The position numbers and the translations under genes are program-made. Shown here in pieces: positions 61,561 to 64,000 of a stretch of 64,000 bases of DNA. Each line of letters starts with the position of its first letter. Position 1 is the stretch's first letter. Location: the NCBI GenBank assembly GCA_008933995.1, contig WARS01000014.1:2465192-2529191 (forward strand), read 5' to 3'. The DNA comes from Datnioides undecimradiatus. Lineage: Eukaryota; Chordata; Actinopteri; Lobotiformes; Datnioididae. The notes beneath the pieces were generated by a model, which was not told where the DNA came from, made no database searches, and saw nothing but the letters and a program-made list of their open reading frames with translations.

Positions 61561-63230
61561 AAACAAAACCCCACAACTTCAGGTTCCGCTTTGGTGCCCA
61601 CGGCCCCACCCAAATGTTTAAACAGAATATTTCAGCATTTAATACAATTATCTACATGTAACCGAAATGTGCTTCCATTAATTTACATGATTAAATACCA
61701 ACTTACTTTACTTTACATACTTTATTTTGTAGTACTAATTACTTTTGTGTGGACACCAAGATGAAGGGATTTGGGGTGACTGTGGTTTGAGTGCAGAGAA
61801 GAGGCTGAAACACATAGTACAGAAAATATGTTTTTCAAAGTAAATTCTTAATGAGAACATGCTTTGAGGGCCAGTACTTTGTATAAAACCCATATAAAAA
61901 TAACAATGCTTGCTTGGAGCAGGACTTGTTAGTAAAGTGAAAGTGATGGGAAACCCTAGACTGCAGTGACTGTAGACTGTATAAACTACTGTGCACTGGC
62001 TAAATATTCCTTAAGATGTTTACAAGTAATATGTAACAAAGTACAATAAGAAATATCTAAAATCTATGAAGGGCGAGGAAGGAAGAGTGTTAATTAAACA
62101 ATTTTATAGACCTGCTTTTTGTGATGTCAGCTTTTAATGAATTTATGACCTTCTTATTGTTTTAATTTTAATTTGTATTATTTATTTTGACATTTGTGTT
62201 TGTATTTTTGGCATCTTCTTGCACCTTCTGTTGCTACTGTTGGTAAACCTTACTGTCGGGCTTTCTGTTGTTATATTGCCTTCCAAGTATCCTGCTTTTC
62301 CTTTATCAATGTACTACATAAATTTAGCTTTGAAAGATAATAAAGCTACTATAATTGAAGTTCTATTAAAATGGGTAATGCATTTACATGGACAATATTT
62401 GTGATGAGTGTGACCTTTCCACAGGGAAATGTGAATGTTTGCATCATTTGCTTATGAAGGTCCTAAAAACTTAAATGAAACCTCCACCTTTAAAAATATG
62501 GTGGGCACTGAATTATTAATCAGTGAACACACACACAAACACTGCATTTGGAAAATAGGGAAAAATAAATACCACAACCAATTGAATCCTGGTCAGGCTC
62601 AAACAATGTGCTGTTCTTTGACAAATTTGCCTAGAAGCAACAAGGATACCTAGATAAAGCTTTTGTCTGCAAAATATTTCATGAAGTGGCAGGAAAACAA
62701 TATGCAAGGCCTTACGTCATGGGCTAAAGAGAAGATCAAATGAACTGTACAGTTTATCTCTTAGAATTAATAGGCATTACATTGTGGATGTTCATTGTGA
62801 TGCTAGGAACTTAGTGCCTCTGCAACACCTCTGCTATGACTAATCATTCTCTTCTGGTGACAACAGCCTTAGGACTTCAAGCATCGCACTGACACTTCAT
62901 GGCCACACTATGGAAAATAGCGAGATAAGACCATATGGAACATATGGCATACTCTGCTGGTCGCAAATACATTTGTCCATATATGGAAAAGCAAAAAAAA
63001 GAAATAATACAAATACTGCAAAATAATACAAATACAATAAAGTTTCTCACAATAATATTCACTTTTGTCCTTGTGTTGCCAAGGGGAGCTTTGTCACCTT
63101 TCCATTGTAAAAGGAAACAAACACATTTTCATAATTTTGCAGAAGCACTGCGGTGATATACAGTGTAATGTACAAACAACCTCAATTCAGTTGTCTCATA
63201 AGTGCTAAAGTCATCAATAGTGCAGAAATA
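61561..63230. other. Intergenic spacer between two divergent gene starts
   Basis: AT-rich, with no supported gene. Short frames on both strands are unremarkable. Confidence 0.5.
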
Positions 63231-63234
63231 GGTG

Positions 63235-63246
63235 TCAGCAGGGGGT
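63235..63246 (+). promoter_or_regulatory. Weak CTCF-like motif
   Basis: TCAGCAGGGGGT agrees with CCASYAGRKGGC at ten of twelve positions. It lies about 300 bp upstream of the TATA box of the right-edge gene. Confidence 0.22.
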
Positions 63247-63551
63247 GGCTTAAGAAAGCTGTGACCACCATGGAAACCTCCATCTATCTTAATGAGAGGC
63301 AGATAATAAAACACATAAATTGTGCATTCTGTTTAGATGCATGTAGCGTTTATACAGTATATGTTACTATAGGCACATTAACTTGCTTATGTAGGTGACA
63401 CCAGCATTTAAAAGGAACTAAACATTGTTTTCGTGACGCTGCCACAGGGAGGCGCTGTTGCACACTTACATTACATTAAACGCAGGCAAATGGCTCGTTA
63501 AACTGATTAGTGATATTTAAACGCTCGGTGGTGGAAACATGTTATCCGTCC

Positions 63552-63558
63552 TATAAAA
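63552..63558 (+). promoter_or_regulatory. TATA box of right-edge gene
   Basis: TATAAAA lies 180 bp before the first-exon start codon, implying a transcript start near 63583 and a leader of about 150 nt. The leader contains two short upstream ORFs (ATG near 63574 and at 63624) and a GATGCTAGCTAGCACTACTA stretch typical of fish leaders. Confidence 0.45.
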
Positions 63559-63731
63559 AGAAGCACACAAAGATGCAACATAACATCATAACATAAATAC
63601 ACCTTCAAGTAAAGCTGAACTGAATGGTGAAGGCAAATATTTGGAGGCAAGCACCGGCCCTGATGCTAGCTAGCACTACTACTGACCACCTAGCTTAGCT
63701 ACTTGAACCCTAGCCTCGTCGTTTCACTGGG

Positions 63732-63821
63732 ATGTTTTCACTGAGTATCCCGAATGATGTCCTGTGTGGTGGTGGTGGATGCTTCTGCACAGGAGGGCAA
63801 AGAACAAACGTCAAGTTTCTG
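63732..63821 (+). CDS. First coding exon of right-edge gene
   Basis: An ATG in fair context (GGGATGT) opens 30 codons beginning MFSLSIPNDVLCGGGGCFCT and ending at TTTCTG|GTAAGA in phase 0. A second reading is possible: ATG-ATG at 63754 and 63757 opens MMSCVVVVDASAQEGKEQTS, ending in phase 2 at the same donor. Both are open to the donor, so the next exon, outside the window, must decide. The strong donor, the TATA box and the leader composition support a real gene start. I do not recognise the product. The gene is cut by the window edge. Confidence 0.45.
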
Positions 63822-64000
63822 GTAAGACATCTCTCTCTGTCACTGTGGGTCAGTTTTTATTGTGGCTTTGATGAGCTCTTCGCTAACTGGTGAGCAATTA
63901 GCGGCAGTCTGTGTAACCTCGTTGGTCAAGGCCAAGGGTGCACTTTCTGATGTCAGTTCCTGTAATTAAGGGTTGATTGAGGTGTCAGCTGACAGTTTAG

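Noticed and set aside
1..64000. tRNA, rRNA, known microRNA hairpins, CRISPR arrays, prophage or plasmid features
   Set aside because: I looked for A/B-box tRNA patterns, the mature sequences of widely conserved microRNAs and regularly spaced repeats, and found none by eye.

Overview
The window looks like nuclear DNA from a ray-finned fish, most likely a percomorph teleost. Reasons: AT-rich non-coding sequence; spliced genes with GT-AG introns; long CA, GA and poly-T tracts; decayed Tc1-like transposons; the 3' tail of an L2/Rex1-like LINE; and copies of dispersed repeats that I remember as common in percomorph genomes. I see no bacterial operons, CRISPR, phage or plasmid features. About 97% of the window is non-coding.

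Layout. (1) 1-1.5 kb: a CpG-rich block and three small, phase-compatible minus-strand exon candidates that may be the 5' end of a gene leaving the window on the left. (2) 2.5-3.5 kb: a transposon graveyard with a LINE tail, an internally deleted Tc1-like element and a second Tc1-like fragment. (3) 3.5-20.4 kb: non-coding, with one dispersed repeat. (4) 20.4-23.4 kb: the only gene that can be read from start to stop, a two-exon minus-strand rhodopsin-type receptor of 313 residues. It has a poly(A) signal and two divergently pointing CTCF-like motifs beyond its 3' end. (5) 23.4-60.9 kb: a large gene-poor interval holding repeats, several unusually CpG-retaining or palindromic segments that may be enhancers, one CpG cluster with a TATA box (57.7-58.0 kb), and one attractive candidate exon (48.3 kb). 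(6) 60.9-61.6 kb: a promoter and first exon of a minus-strand gene, with an RE1/NRSF-like silencer motif just inside its first intron. (7) 63.2-64.0 kb: a TATA-type promoter and first exon of a plus-strand gene leaving the window on the right.

The genes do not form a pathway. The two gene starts on the right are divergent, about 2.4 kb apart, and could share regulation. The RE1 motif suggests that the minus-strand gene, or the domain, is silenced outside neurons. The most interesting protein is the receptor: it keeps the fold landmarks of class A GPCRs (first-helix Asn, extracellular-loop W-G-C signature, both disulfide cysteines, Pro in TM5-TM7) but has lost all the activation-switch motifs (DRY, CWxP, NPxxY, TM2 Asp). 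No orthology search could be run, so identities of families are from memory and splice models are by eye.
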